From: Halopseudomonas maritima
GTDB lineage: Bacteria > Pseudomonadota > Gammaproteobacteria > Pseudomonadales > Pseudomonadaceae
DNA length: 64,000 bases
Assembly (NCBI RefSeq): GCF_021545785.1
Contig: NZ_CP079801.1
Location: 2,848,001-2,912,000 of the forward strand
Direction: 5' to 3'
Made by a program: the position numbers and the translations under genes. The notes beneath the pieces were generated by a model. The model made no database searches. It was not told the DNA's origin and saw only the letters and a program-made list of their open reading frames with translations. Positions 17,656 to 26,361 of this stretch are shown here, in pieces (the first letter of the stretch is position 1; every line of letters starts with the position of its first letter).

Positions 17656-19376
17656 TGCGTATCGAGACCCGTCCACTGCCGGATGTCATGCCTGCGCTGG
17701 GGGAGCTGCCACCGCTGCTGAGTCGGCTCTACGCTGCCCGTGGTGTGCTCAGTGAGACGGAGCTGGATCGCCGCCTGCAGGCACTGCTGCCTTACAGCGG
17801 CCTGCGGGGCATTGAGCAGGCGGTTGCCGTGCTCGAATCAGCACTGCGCGAGCGGCGCTCGATACTGATCGTTGGCGACTTTGATGCTGACGGCGCTACC
17901 GCCAGCAGTGTCGCGGTGCTGGCGCTGCGCCAGCTGGGCGCGGCGCAGGTTGATTATCTGGTGCCAAACCGCTTCGAGTACGGCTACGGTCTCACGCCCG
18001 AGATCGTTGAGGTTGCCCTGACACGCAGCCCCGACCTGCTGGTCACCGTGGATAACGGTATTTCCAGCATCGATGGCGTAGCGGCAGCCAAAGCTGCAGG
18101 CCTGCAGGTTGTGGTCACCGACCATCACTTGCCGGGTGCCGAGCTGCCCCGGGCGGACGCTATCGTCAACCCGAGCCAGCCAGGCTGCGACTTTGCGAGC
18201 AAGGCCATGGCGGGTGTCGGGGTCATCTTCTATGTGATGCTCGCGCTGCGCGCAGCGCTGCGTGAGAGCGGCTGGTTTGTCGAGACCGGCCGTGCTGAAC
18301 CCAATCTGGCCGAACTGTTGGACCTGGTCGCACTGGGTACCGTGGCGGACGTGGTGCCGCTGGATGCCAATAACCGCATTATGGTGCACCAGGGGCTGGC
18401 GCGTATTCGGGCTGGCCGCTGCCGCCCCGGTATTCGTGCGCTGCTTGAGGTTGCCGGCAGACCGCGCGAGCGTCTGGTGTCAACCGATCTGGGCTTTATT
18501 GTCGGTCCGCGTCTGAATGCGGCGGGGCGCCTGGACGATATCAGCCTGGGTATCGAGTGCCTGCTGACCGAGGACGAGGGGCTGGCGCTGGACATGGCCC
18601 GTGAGCTGGATGGTCTCAACCGCGACCGTAAGGCGATCGAGCGAGACATGCAGCAGCAGGCGCTGAAAACCCTCGAAGCTATGCAGCTCGATGAACAGGA
18701 TCTGCCCTTCGGGTTGTGCCTGTTTGATGCCGAGTGGCATCAGGGCGTTATCGGCATTCTCGCCTCGCGTCTGAAAGAGCGTTTTCATCGGCCGGTGATC
18801 GCCTTTGCCGATGCGGGCGACGGGATGATCAAGGGCTCGGCACGCTCTATTGCAGGTCTGCACATCCGCGATGCGCTGGATGCGGTAGCGGCTCGTCATC
18901 CCAATTTGCTCAACAAGTTTGGTGGCCACGCCATGGCTGCCGGTATGACGTTGCGCGAGGCGGACTTCCCGGCCTTTGCCGAAGCCTTCGATGCCGAGGT
19001 GCGTCGTCAGCTGCAACCGGCGGACCTGGCCGGCCGGCTGCTGTCCGACGGCCAACTGGAGGCTACCGAGCTGTCGCTGGAGATGGCCGCTTCATTGCGT
19101 GAAGCCGGTCCTTGGGGGCAGCATTTTCCCGAGCCGCTGTTTCATGGCGAATTTGAGGTGCTACAGCAGCGTCTGGTCGGTGAGCGGCATCTGAAGATGG
19201 TGCTGCGCGTTGCAGCCAGCGCTGAGGTGCTGGACGCCATTGCCTTCAACATTGATCCGCACGTTTGGCCCGACCCTGCCGTGCAGCGCGTGCTGTTGGC
19301 TTACACGCTGGACATCAACGAGTTTCGCGGGCGCCGCAGCCTGCAGTTGATGGTTCGTCACCTGGAGCCTTGCTAG
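17655..19376 (+). CDS. recJ: Single-stranded-DNA-specific exonuclease RecJ
   Basis: RecJ of 573 residues, a 5'-3' exonuclease on single-stranded DNA that serves RecFOR recombination, mismatch repair and base-excision repair. DHH-family motifs are clear: ILIVGDFDADGATASSVAVL (motif I), VTVDNGISSIDG (motif II), VVTDHHLPG (the DHH motif) and GTVADVVPLD, then the DHHA1 domain (SARSIAGLHIRDALDAV, NKFGGHAMAAGMTL) and a C-terminal OB-like part. ATG 17655 overlaps the yaeQ stop and matches the usual N-terminus. It is the last intact gene before the MITE/IS insertion; its downstream flank is undisturbed for about 120 bp. Confidence 0.97.
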   Translation: MRIETRPLPDVMPALGELPPLLSRLYAARGVLSETELDRRLQALLPYSGLRGIEQAVAVLESALRERRSILIVGDFDADGATASSVAVLALRQLGAAQVDYLVPNRFEYGYGLTPEIVEVALTRSPDLLVTVDNGISSIDGVAAAKAAGLQVVVTDHHLPGAELPRADAIVNPSQPGCDFASKAMAGVGVIFYVMLALRAALRESGWFVETGRAEPNLAELLDLVALGTVADVVPLDANNRIMVHQGLARIRAGRCRPGIRALLEVAGRPRERLVSTDLGFIVGPRLNAAGRLDDISLGIECLLTEDEGLALDMARELDGLNRDRKAIERDMQQQALKTLEAMQLDEQDLPFGLCLFDAEWHQGVIGILASRLKERFHRPVIAFADAGDGMIKGSARSIAGLHIRDALDAVAARHPNLLNKFGGHAMAAGMTLREADFPAFAEAFDAEVRRQLQPADLAGRLLSDGQLEATELSLEMAASLREAGPWGQHFPEPLFHGEFEVLQQRLVGERHLKMVLRVAASAEVLDAIAFNIDPHVWPDPAVQRVLLAYTLDINEFRGRRSLQLMVRHLEPC

Positions 19377-19500
19377 GCCGCGTGCAGTTGCTGTCGCCCA
19401 TTCGGGTGGCAGGGATTGACCTTGATGGCACTTTGGTTTTTGATGCATTGATACAAGAGCGTCGATTGCATCACATTTAGGCTGGCAGAGTTTGAGTAGG
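19377..19500. other. Leader remnant between recJ and the nested insertions
   Basis: No gene is seen. This 124-bp AT-richer stretch was, before the insertions, the upstream region of the globin-GGDEF-EAL gene that now starts at 20891. It includes TTGACC (19416-19421) and other loose promoter-like hexamers, none convincing. Joining its end (gagtagg) to the sequence after the IS (ctaggggccagtta) reconstructs a short leader with an in-frame TAG before GTG 20891. Confidence 0.45.
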
Positions 19501-19851
19501 CTAGGGTCTGTTGACGTTTCGTTCGCCCGCCTGTTGTTACTCGTAAAGCCGCCAATCAAGGAGCGAGGAGCGTAGTTTGGTTATTCCAAATAAACGACGA
19601 GCGACGTTGAATGGCGGCTTTACAGGCGCAACCTCGGCGGCCTCATCTGGAGGGCCGGGTTCATTTTTCGGCCGTACGGCGTTGTCGGTCGCTTATGTGG
19701 AGTAACCAGCAAAACGCCGGGCGCGTTTTGGCGCGCCAGCCCTGCCGGGGTGACGCGCGGGGCTGCGCTGAACACACTGCACTCCCTCTGCCTTGTCTGG
19801 CCGAAAAATGGCCTCCGGCAGGCCGGCGAACGAAACGTCAACAGACCCTAG
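19501..19851. mobile_element. MITE-like non-coding element with 33-bp terminal inverted repeats
   Basis: The ends 19501-19533 and 19819-19851 are inverted copies with one mismatch in 33 bp; the outer motif is ctagggtctgttgacgttt. Length 351 bp. Inside are two more inverted pairs: gtaaagccgccaatcaa near 19543 against ttgaatggcggctttac near 19606 (16 of 17), and catttttcggcc (19662-19673) against ggccgaaaaatg (19799-19810). Short open frames cross it but look like shadows. It has no transposase and probably moved in trans by an element sharing these ends, most simply with a TA target duplication inside the terminal ctag. An IS481-type element has inserted at its right end. Confidence 0.8.
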
Positions 19852-20881
19852 GTGTGATCTTTCAGTAGGTTGTTCATTCGGGACATACCCGGCAGATTGG
19901 AGGTGCGAAACAACAAGCCCCCGGAGTCCCGAATGAACAATCACAAAAATGCCCGATTAACTGTCCATGGTCGAGCCCTTTTGATCACTCGTATCCTTGA
20001 AGATGGTCTGCGCCCCTGCGAAGCTGCACAAGCGATGGGGGTCAGCCTGCGTACCGCTTACAAGTGGCTCGCGCGCTACAAAAACGAAGGCCACGACGGG
20101 CTGCACAATCGTTCTTCCCGACCTCGCTATTGCCCGCATGAAACGCCACCTGATCAGCAACAGCAGATCATTGAACAGCGCCGCGAGCGCCGAGTTTATA
20201 GGCATATCAGCGCCCAGGTAGGCGTGAGCGTCGCCACTATCGGCCGAGTTTTACGACGAGCTGGCCTGAACCGGCTGAGTGCGCTTGAGCCTGCGCGGCC
20301 GACCAATCGATATGAGCACGACAACCCTGGCGACCTGTTGCACTTGGATATCAAGAAGCTGGCACGCTTCCGGCGCCCCGGTCACCGTGTCACAGGTGAG
20401 TTCAAAGGGAAGTCGCACGGCGCAGGCTGGGAGTACATCCACATAGCCATTGACGACCATAGCCGTGTTGCGTGGGCAACGACTCATCCTGACGAGACGG
20501 CTGCCAGTGCATGGCGTGCGCTGACTAGCGCCATTCGCTACTACCGGTCACTCGGGATACGTATTCAGCGCTTGCTGACGGACAACGGTAGCTGCTATCG
20601 CTCCGCGCTGTTTGCACGCGCTTGCCGACGACTGGGGCTCAAGCATGGCCGCACGCAGCCCTATACGCCACGAACCAACGGCAAGGCCGAGCGCTGGATA
20701 CAAACGGCATTACGGGAGTGGGCTTATGCTCGTTCTTACGACGACTCTGAGCAAAGAGCAGATCATCTAAATGCATGGCTACATCAGTACAACTGGCATC
20801 GCCCACACTCAGCTATCGGTGATCTGCCACCTATCAGCAGGCTGCCGAAGATGAACAACCTACTGGCTTTACACACCTAGG
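19847..20881 (+). mobile_element. IS481-family insertion sequence with CCTAGG target duplication
   Basis: The element proper is 19853-20875 (1023 bp), beginning TGTGATC and ending TTACACA. Its termini are imperfect inverted repeats sharing a perfect inner 15 bp, cagtaggttgttcat. It is flanked by direct repeats cctagg at 19847-19852 and 20876-20881, which fits the NCTAGN target preference known for IS481. The left copy of CTAG is the terminal CTAG of the neighbouring MITE, so the IS arrived after the MITE. It carries one intact transposase gene and looks recent. Confidence 0.88.
19933..20880 (+). CDS. IS481 family transposase
   Basis: Transposase of 315 residues. The N-terminus has a helix-turn-helix of the IS481/IS3 type (ARLTVHGRALLITRILEDGL, AAQAMGVSLRTAYKWLARYKNEG). 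The DDE catalytic core shows DLLHLDIKKL (first Asp), RLLTDNGSCYRS (second Asp) and TPRTNGKAERWIQT (Glu), ending YNWHRPHSAIGDLPPI, the classic rve-domain tail. ATG 19933 is used because the family N-terminus starts there; 21 upstream codons read through the IS end. The TAG stop (20878-20880) lies inside the target duplication, so the host site supplies the stop codon. Confidence 0.95.
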   Translation: MNNHKNARLTVHGRALLITRILEDGLRPCEAAQAMGVSLRTAYKWLARYKNEGHDGLHNRSSRPRYCPHETPPDQQQQIIEQRRERRVYRHISAQVGVSVATIGRVLRRAGLNRLSALEPARPTNRYEHDNPGDLLHLDIKKLARFRRPGHRVTGEFKGKSHGAGWEYIHIAIDDHSRVAWATTHPDETAASAWRALTSAIRYYRSLGIRIQRLLTDNGSCYRSALFARACRRLGLKHGRTQPYTPRTNGKAERWIQTALREWAYARSYDDSEQRADHLNAWLHQYNWHRPHSAIGDLPPISRLPKMNNLLALHT

Positions 20882-20890
20882 GGCCAGTTA

Positions 20891-23161
20891 GTGGCGGATC
20901 TGAAACAGAAGTTGCTCAATATGCAGCGCCAGCTTGGGCTCAACCCTGATGAGGTACGCCAGCGGTTGCGCCTGTTGCTGATGGGGGACGCGGGGTTTGA
21001 CTGCCTGGCCGCGCATCTGCCGGCGCTGGACCGCTTGCACGCCGACTGCATCGAAGGGTTGCTGGCGCATCTCAACAGTATTGAAGGGAGCGCCGCGCTG
21101 CTCGCCTCGTCTGGTCGCACAGAGCAGCTGCAGGGGCTGCAGAAGGGCTACTTTCAGCAGCTGCTGCGTGGCCCTTACGACATGCAGTACGTACGTTTGC
21201 GGCTGCTGGTGGGGTTAGCCCATCAGCGCCTGGGCGTGGAGCTCAAGTGGTATCTGGCGGCCTTCCATTTCTATCTGGATTTCATGCACAAGGCGATCAA
21301 CCGTCACTGGCGCAGCGAGCCCAAGCTGGCCGAGCAGTTGTACGGCTGCCTGCTCAAGTCCGCCTTTTTCGACATTTCTCTGACCGCCGATACCTATATT
21401 GCTGCTGACAAGCAGGCGTTGCAGGCCAGCGAAGACCGCTATGCACGCGCGGTGCGTGGCGCCAACGACGGGCTTTGGGAGTGGCATGTCGAAGACGACC
21501 GCCTGTATCTGTCTGACCGTTGGCTAGCCATGCTTGGGCTGGATGCCGCTCGCGCTCCGCGTAGCTTGAGCGACTGGGCGGCGCTGATCCCCGAGGCGCA
21601 GCGGGGCGACTTTCTGGCAGCACTGCAGGCCCACCTGGATGGACGGCAGGCGTTTTTGCATGTCGAGTGCCAGCTGCGCGATAGCTGGGGGCGCCTGATC
21701 TGGGTGATGATTCGCGCTGTTGCTTCCACCGACCGTCAGGGAGAGCGCCTGCTCGCGGGTTCGCTCACGGATATCAGTCAGCGCAAGCAAACCGAGCAGG
21801 CGTTGGCGCATCAGGCGTTGCATGATGCGCTGACCGGCCTGCCTAACCGGCAGCAGGTTGGTGCGTTGCTCAGTCAGGCGCTGCAGCGTCAGGGTAAGCC
21901 TGGAGCCCGGCATGCTGCGGTGCTGTTTATCGATCTGGATCGTTTCAAGCTGATCAACGAAAGCCTGGGTCATCAGACCGGCGATCAGGTGTTGATTCAG
22001 GTTGCCAAGCGCATCGAGCGTTGTCTGCGCCCCGGTGATCACCTGGGGCGCTTTGGCGGGGACGAGTTTGTCGTTTTGCTGGATGACCTGGCCCAGCCGC
22101 ATGATGCCGAACTGGTCGGTCAGCGCATCATGCACGCCTTGCAGTATCCAATCGTTGCCGGATCGCGCCGGCTTGCGGTCAGCGTCAGCATTGGCGTGGC
22201 ACCCATGAAAGACCACGGCGATGAACAGGACGCTTTGCGTGAGGCTGACCTGGCGCTGTACCGCGCCAAGGCCTATGGCAAGGGGCAGCTGGCGCTGTAC
22301 AACGACAGTCTGCAGGAAGAGGCGACTCAGCGGCTCAATCTGGAAAATGCCCTCAGTGAAGCGCTGAGCCGTGACCAGTTCGAGCTGTACTATCAGCCCA
22401 TCGTCCAGGTGTCGGCCGGCCGCACGCTGGTGGTTGGGGTAGAGGCGCTGCTGCGCTGGTGGCAGGGCGAGCGGATGGTGCCGCCGGATGAGTTTATTCC
22501 GGTGCTGGAGGAGTCTGGTGAGATCGTCGCGGTGGGCGAGTGGGTGCTGCGTCAGGCCTGCACCCAGGTTCGTCAGTGGCACTCGCAGGGTCTGGCCGGG
22601 TTGCGATGTTCGGTTAATCTCTCCAGCCGCCAGCTGCAAGAGCCGGGTTTTGCCGACCGGGTGGCGCAGATTCTCAAGGAAACCGGCTTGCCACCCGCGA
22701 GTCTGGTGCTGGAAATAACCGAAAGCCTGCTGATGCGTGACGGGCCAGACACGCTGGCGACATTGCGCGAACTGGAAAGCATGGGTGTACGCATTGCGCT
22801 GGATGATTTTGGCACCGGCTTCTCCTCGCTGGGTTACCTGCATCGCTATCCGCTGCACATCATCAAGGTCGACAAGAGCTTTATCACCAAGGCTCCCAAC
22901 GACGAGCGGCTCAAAGCCATCAGTCGAGCCATCATCGGGCTGGGCAAGGGGCTGGACATGGACGTGATTGCCGAAGGTATCGAAACGCCCGAGCAGATGG
23001 ATTTTCTGCATAACGAGGGCTGCCAGTTCGTGCAGGGCTACTGGTTCAGCCGGCCGCAGTCGGCGGCTGTCATCCACCCTGTGCTGCAGCGGTTGTCGGT
23101 GATTGACTCACCGGAGACCTCGCTGCTGGAGCTGAGTCCGGCAACTGCTATAGTGCAGTGA
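20891..23161 (+). CDS. Globin-coupled PAS-GGDEF-EAL cyclic-di-GMP enzyme
   Basis: Protein of 756 residues with four parts: a sensor-globin domain (1-165; likely haem-ligating His111 in LVGLAHQRLGVELKWYL), a PAS/PAC domain (175-300; GANDGLWEWHVEDDRLYLSD), GGDEF (300-480; intact GGDEF at 389-393) and EAL (495-745; EALLRW at 518, then EITES, DDFGTGFSSLGYL and AEGIET). Both catalytic signatures look intact, so it could make and break c-di-GMP under oxygen or NO control. The start is GTG 20891 with AGGGG 8-9 nt upstream. The IS and MITE now lie 10 nt upstream of the start, so its native promoter is displaced by about 1.38 kb. Confidence 0.93.
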   Translation: MADLKQKLLNMQRQLGLNPDEVRQRLRLLLMGDAGFDCLAAHLPALDRLHADCIEGLLAHLNSIEGSAALLASSGRTEQLQGLQKGYFQQLLRGPYDMQYVRLRLLVGLAHQRLGVELKWYLAAFHFYLDFMHKAINRHWRSEPKLAEQLYGCLLKSAFFDISLTADTYIAADKQALQASEDRYARAVRGANDGLWEWHVEDDRLYLSDRWLAMLGLDAARAPRSLSDWAALIPEAQRGDFLAALQAHLDGRQAFLHVECQLRDSWGRLIWVMIRAVASTDRQGERLLAGSLTDISQRKQTEQALAHQALHDALTGLPNRQQVGALLSQALQRQGKPGARHAAVLFIDLDRFKLINESLGHQTGDQVLIQVAKRIERCLRPGDHLGRFGGDEFVVLLDDLAQPHDAELVGQRIMHALQYPIVAGSRRLAVSVSIGVAPMKDHGDEQDALREADLALYRAKAYGKGQLALYNDSLQEEATQRLNLENALSEALSRDQFELYYQPIVQVSAGRTLVVGVEALLRWWQGERMVPPDEFIPVLEESGEIVAVGEWVLRQACTQVRQWHSQGLAGLRCSVNLSSRQLQEPGFADRVAQILKETGLPPASLVLEITESLLMRDGPDTLATLRELESMGVRIALDDFGTGFSSLGYLHRYPLHIIKVDKSFITKAPNDERLKAISRAIIGLGKGLDMDVIAEGIETPEQMDFLHNEGCQFVQGYWFSRPQSAAVIHPVLQRLSVIDSPETSLLELSPATAIVQ

Positions 23162-23186
23162 CATTGGCGGACGGGGCTTGGTGCTC

Positions 23187-23603
23187 ATGCGAAACGGGTT
23201 TCTGGCGTTTGTGGCAGGCTTTTTGGCGGTTTTCTGTTTTCATCAGCCGGCGCTGGCATTGCTGCACGGACTCGGTGTTGTACCGTTTCCGGCCTTTGCC
23301 CTGACTGCCACTGACCCGCTGCGCGTCCCGGCCGTTGTTTCGTCCGCCTTCTGGGGTGGCGTATGGGGTCTGGTGCTGGTGGTTGCGCTGTCGCGTATGG
23401 AGAAGCAATGGCTCTGGCTCAAGGCGGCTTTGTTCGGCGGTGTGGCGCTGACCCTGGTGGCCTTGTTGGTGGTGTTTCCGCTCAAGGGCTACGGGCTGGA
23501 CTGGCAACAGTTTGCGCCGCGTTTTGCCATTGGATTTGTCCTCAATGCGCTCTGGGGCTTAGGTACGCTGGTTTTTCTGCGCGCCTTTGCTGCCCGCGCC
23601 TGA
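23187..23603 (+). CDS. Small multi-span membrane protein, unknown function
   Basis: About 138 residues with four predicted membrane spans: GFLAFVAGFLAVFCFHQPALAL, VPAVVSSAFWGGVWGLVLVVAL, LKAALFGGVALTLVALLVVFPL and FAIGFVLNALWGLGTLVFLRAF. It resembles short uncharacterised membrane proteins of Pseudomonas; no catalytic motif is visible. ATG 23187 is preferred over a TTG at 23178. It follows the GGDEF-EAL gene by 25 bp on the same strand and may be co-transcribed, though no functional link is evident. Confidence 0.75.
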   Translation: MRNGFLAFVAGFLAVFCFHQPALALLHGLGVVPFPAFALTATDPLRVPAVVSSAFWGGVWGLVLVVALSRMEKQWLWLKAALFGGVALTLVALLVVFPLKGYGLDWQQFAPRFAIGFVLNALWGLGTLVFLRAFAARA

Positions 23604-23678
23604 GCGTACCGAGCGGCTCTGCACTCCCCGTGTGATTTCCGCTACAATGGCGGCTTTTGCCTGCCGGGGTCCGTCACC

Positions 23679-24774
23679 ATGGAAATCAATCCGATTCTGA
23701 ACACCATCAAAGATCTGCGCAGCCGCTCTGAAACCATCAGGGGGTATCTTTGACTACGATCACAAGCGTGATCGTCTGACCGAAGTAGAGCGTGAGCTGG
23801 AAGACCCGAGCGTCTGGAATGAACCCGAACGCGCCCAGAATCTGGGGCGTGAACGCTCCCAGCTGGCCGAAATCGTCGGTACCCTCGATGAAATGAGTGG
23901 TGGCCTGGCTGACGCCGGCGAGTTGCTCGAGATGGCTGCCGAAGAGGGTGATCAGGGCGCCGTTGACGATGTGGTAACCGAGCTGAAGCGTCTGCAGGAG
24001 GCGCTGGAGAAGCTGGAGTTCCGCCGCATGTTCAGCGGCGAGATGGACGCCAACAACTGCTATCTGGATATTCAGGCCGGTTCTGGCGGCACCGAAGCGC
24101 AGGATTGGGCCAACATTCTGCTGCGCATGTACCTGCGCTGGGCGGACCAGCACGGCTTTGATGCGGAGATTGTCGAACTGTCCGAAGGGGAAGTGGCCGG
24201 TATCAAGAGTGCGACCGTGCACATCCGCGGCGAATACGCCTTTGGTTGGCTGCGTACCGAAATTGGCGTGCACCGTCTGGTGCGCAAGAGCCCGTTTGAC
24301 TCCGGCAACCGTCGTCACACCTCGTTCTCGGCGGTGTTTGCCTCGCCTGAGATCGACGACGATATCGAAATCGATATCAACCCGGCAGATCTGCGCATCG
24401 ACACCTATCGTTCATCGGGTGCCGGTGGTCAGCACGTTAACACCACTGACTCGGCGGTGCGGATTACCCACATTCCGACCAACACTGTGGTCAGTTGCCA
24501 AAACCAGCGCTCGCAGCACGCCAACAAGGACCACGCCATGAAGATGTTGCGTGCCAAGTTGTACGAGCTGGAAATGATGAAGCGCACCGAGGCCGCCCAG
24601 GCGCTGGAAGACACCAAGTCCGATATCGGCTGGGGGCACCAGATTCGTTCCTACGTGCTCGACCAGTCGCGCATCAAGGATTTGCGCACCGGCATTGAGA
24701 ACAGCAACTGCAACGCGGTGCTGGACGGCGACCTCGACGAGTTTATCGAAGCCAGCCTGAAGATGGGCCTGTAA
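23679..24774 (+). CDS. prfB: Peptide chain release factor 2 with programmed +1 frameshift
   Basis: RF2 of 364 residues, releasing peptides at UGA and UAA. It must be read as 23679-23750 joined to 23752-24774: 24 codons from ATG 23679, then an internal Shine-Dalgarno-like AGGGGG, TAT, and CTT-TGA-C, the classical autoregulatory slip site with the in-frame UGA at 23751-23753. When RF2 is scarce the ribosome slips +1 and reads GAC. The body holds the SPF tripeptide (VRKSPFDSGNRRHTSFSAVF) that reads the stop codon and GGQ (residues 249-251, GAGGQHVNTTDSAVRI) that triggers hydrolysis. Upstream of lysS, as in many proteobacteria. Confidence 0.97.
23739..23754 (+). promoter_or_regulatory. prfB: prfB +1 programmed frameshift site
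   Basis: AGGGGG then TAT, CTT, TGA, C at 23739-23754. The purine run acts as an internal Shine-Dalgarno three nucleotides before the CTT slippery codon, and UGA is the poor-context stop that RF2 itself reads. This gives RF2 control of its own synthesis. Confidence 0.95.
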
Positions 24775-24855
24775 GCCAGCCGCCGCACGATAATGTGTCA
24801 TGGCCCGCGCGCCGCGGGCCCACAACAGAACAGTATTTTTCCGGGATTCACCGAC

Positions 24856-26361
24856 ATGACCGACCAGCCGCAAGACCTGCAAGCCCAACACGAGGAAGAG
24901 AATCAGCTGATCGCGCAGCGCAAGGCCAAGCTGGCCGCAGCCCGCGAGCAGGGCATCGCCTTCCCCAACGACTTCCGCCGCGACAGCCTGTGCGCCGACC
25001 TGCAGAAGGCGTATGAGGGTAAGAGCAAGGAGGAGCTGGAAGCCGCGGCCATTCCGGTCAAGATCGCCGGTCGCATCATGCTTAACCGCGGTGCCTTCAT
25101 GGTGCTGCAGGACACCTCCGGTCGCCTGCAGGTTTACGTGGACCGCAAGGGTCTGCCGGCCGAGACGCTGGAAGCGATCAAGACCTGGGACCTGGGTGAC
25201 ATCATTGCCGCCGAAGGCACCCTGGCGCGTTCGGGCAAGGGCGATCTTTATGTGCACATGAAAAACGTGCAGCTGCTGACCAAGTCCCTGCGCCCGCTGC
25301 CGGACAAGCACCACGGTCTGACCGACACCGAGCAGCGCTACCGTCAGCGCTATGTTGACCTGATCGTCAACGAAGAAGCGCGTCACACCTTCCGCGTGCG
25401 CTCCCAGGTGATCGCGCACATCCGCCGCTTCCTTAACGAGCGCGGCTTCCTGGAAGTCGAAACCCCGATGCTGCAAACCATTCCGGGCGGCGCGGCGGCC
25501 AAGCCGTTTGAAACCCACCACAACGCGCTGGATATGGCGATGTTCCTGCGTATCGCGCCGGAGCTGTACCTCAAGCGTCTGGTCGTCGGCGGTTTTGAAA
25601 AGGTGTTCGAGATCAACCGTAATTTCCGTAACGAGGGCGTCTCGACCCGTCACAACCCCGAGTTCACCATGCTCGAGTTCTACCAGGCCTATGCGGATTA
25701 TCGCGACAACATGGACCTGACCGAAGAGCTGTTCCGTGAGCTGGCGCAGGCGGTGCTCGGCACCACGGACGTGCCCTATGGCGACAAGGTATTCCATTTT
25801 GGCGAGCCCTTTGTGCGCCTGTCGGTATACGACTCCATCCTCAAGTACAACCCGGATATCACCGAGGCAGACCTGAACGACGTCGAGACAGCACGCGCCA
25901 TCGCCAAGAAGGCCGGCGCCAAGGTGCTGGGTCACGAAGGTCTGGGCAAGCTGCAGGTGATGATTTTTGAAGAGCTGGTCGAGAGCAAGCTCGAGCAGCC
26001 GCACTTCATCACCGAGTACCCGTTCGAAGTCTCGCCGCTGGCGCGTCGCAACGACGACAACCCGAACGTCACCGACCGTTTCGAGCTGTTTATCGGTGGT
26101 CGCGAGATCGCTAACGCCTACTCCGAGCTTAACGACGCCGAAGACCAGGCCGAGCGCTTCCTGGCTCAGGTGGCCGAGAAGGACGCCGGTGACGACGAAG
26201 CCATGCACTACGATGCCGACTTTGTTCGTGCGCTGGAGTACGGCATGCCGCCGACCGCCGGTGAAGGCATCGGTATTGACCGCCTGGTGATGCTGCTGAC
26301 CAACTCGCCGTCGATTCGCGACGTCATCCTGTTCCCGCATATGCGGCCAGAAACGGCGTAA
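24856..26361 (+). CDS. lysS: Lysyl-tRNA synthetase, class II
   Basis: Class II LysRS of 501 residues that charges tRNA-Lys in the cytoplasm. An N-terminal OB-fold anticodon-binding domain (VKIAGRIMLNRGAFMVLQDTSGRLQVYV, about residues 65-150) is followed by the catalytic core. Motif 1 is FLEVETPMLQ, motif 2 FEINRNFRNEGVSTRHNPEFTMLE and motif 3 GEGIGIDRLVMLLTNSPSIRDVILFP. ATG 24856 gives the usual N-terminus; a 21-codon upstream extension is unlike the family. It lies 81 nt after prfB on the same strand and is probably expressed with it. Confidence 0.97.
   Translation: MTDQPQDLQAQHEEENQLIAQRKAKLAAAREQGIAFPNDFRRDSLCADLQKAYEGKSKEELEAAAIPVKIAGRIMLNRGAFMVLQDTSGRLQVYVDRKGLPAETLEAIKTWDLGDIIAAEGTLARSGKGDLYVHMKNVQLLTKSLRPLPDKHHGLTDTEQRYRQRYVDLIVNEEARHTFRVRSQVIAHIRRFLNERGFLEVETPMLQTIPGGAAAKPFETHHNALDMAMFLRIAPELYLKRLVVGGFEKVFEINRNFRNEGVSTRHNPEFTMLEFYQAYADYRDNMDLTEELFRELAQAVLGTTDVPYGDKVFHFGEPFVRLSVYDSILKYNPDITEADLNDVETARAIAKKAGAKVLGHEGLGKLQVMIFEELVESKLEQPHFITEYPFEVSPLARRNDDNPNVTDRFELFIGGREIANAYSELNDAEDQAERFLAQVAEKDAGDDEAMHYDADFVRALEYGMPPTAGEGIGIDRLVMLLTNSPSIRDVILFPHMRPETA

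Noticed and set aside
19611..19868. Short frame of 85 codons inside the MITE
   Set aside because: It runs through inverted repeats into the IS end and has no known similarity or ribosome site.
24412..26340. 642-residue minus-strand frame opposite prfB-lysS
   Set aside because: Antisense to two housekeeping genes with all family motifs; no start site.
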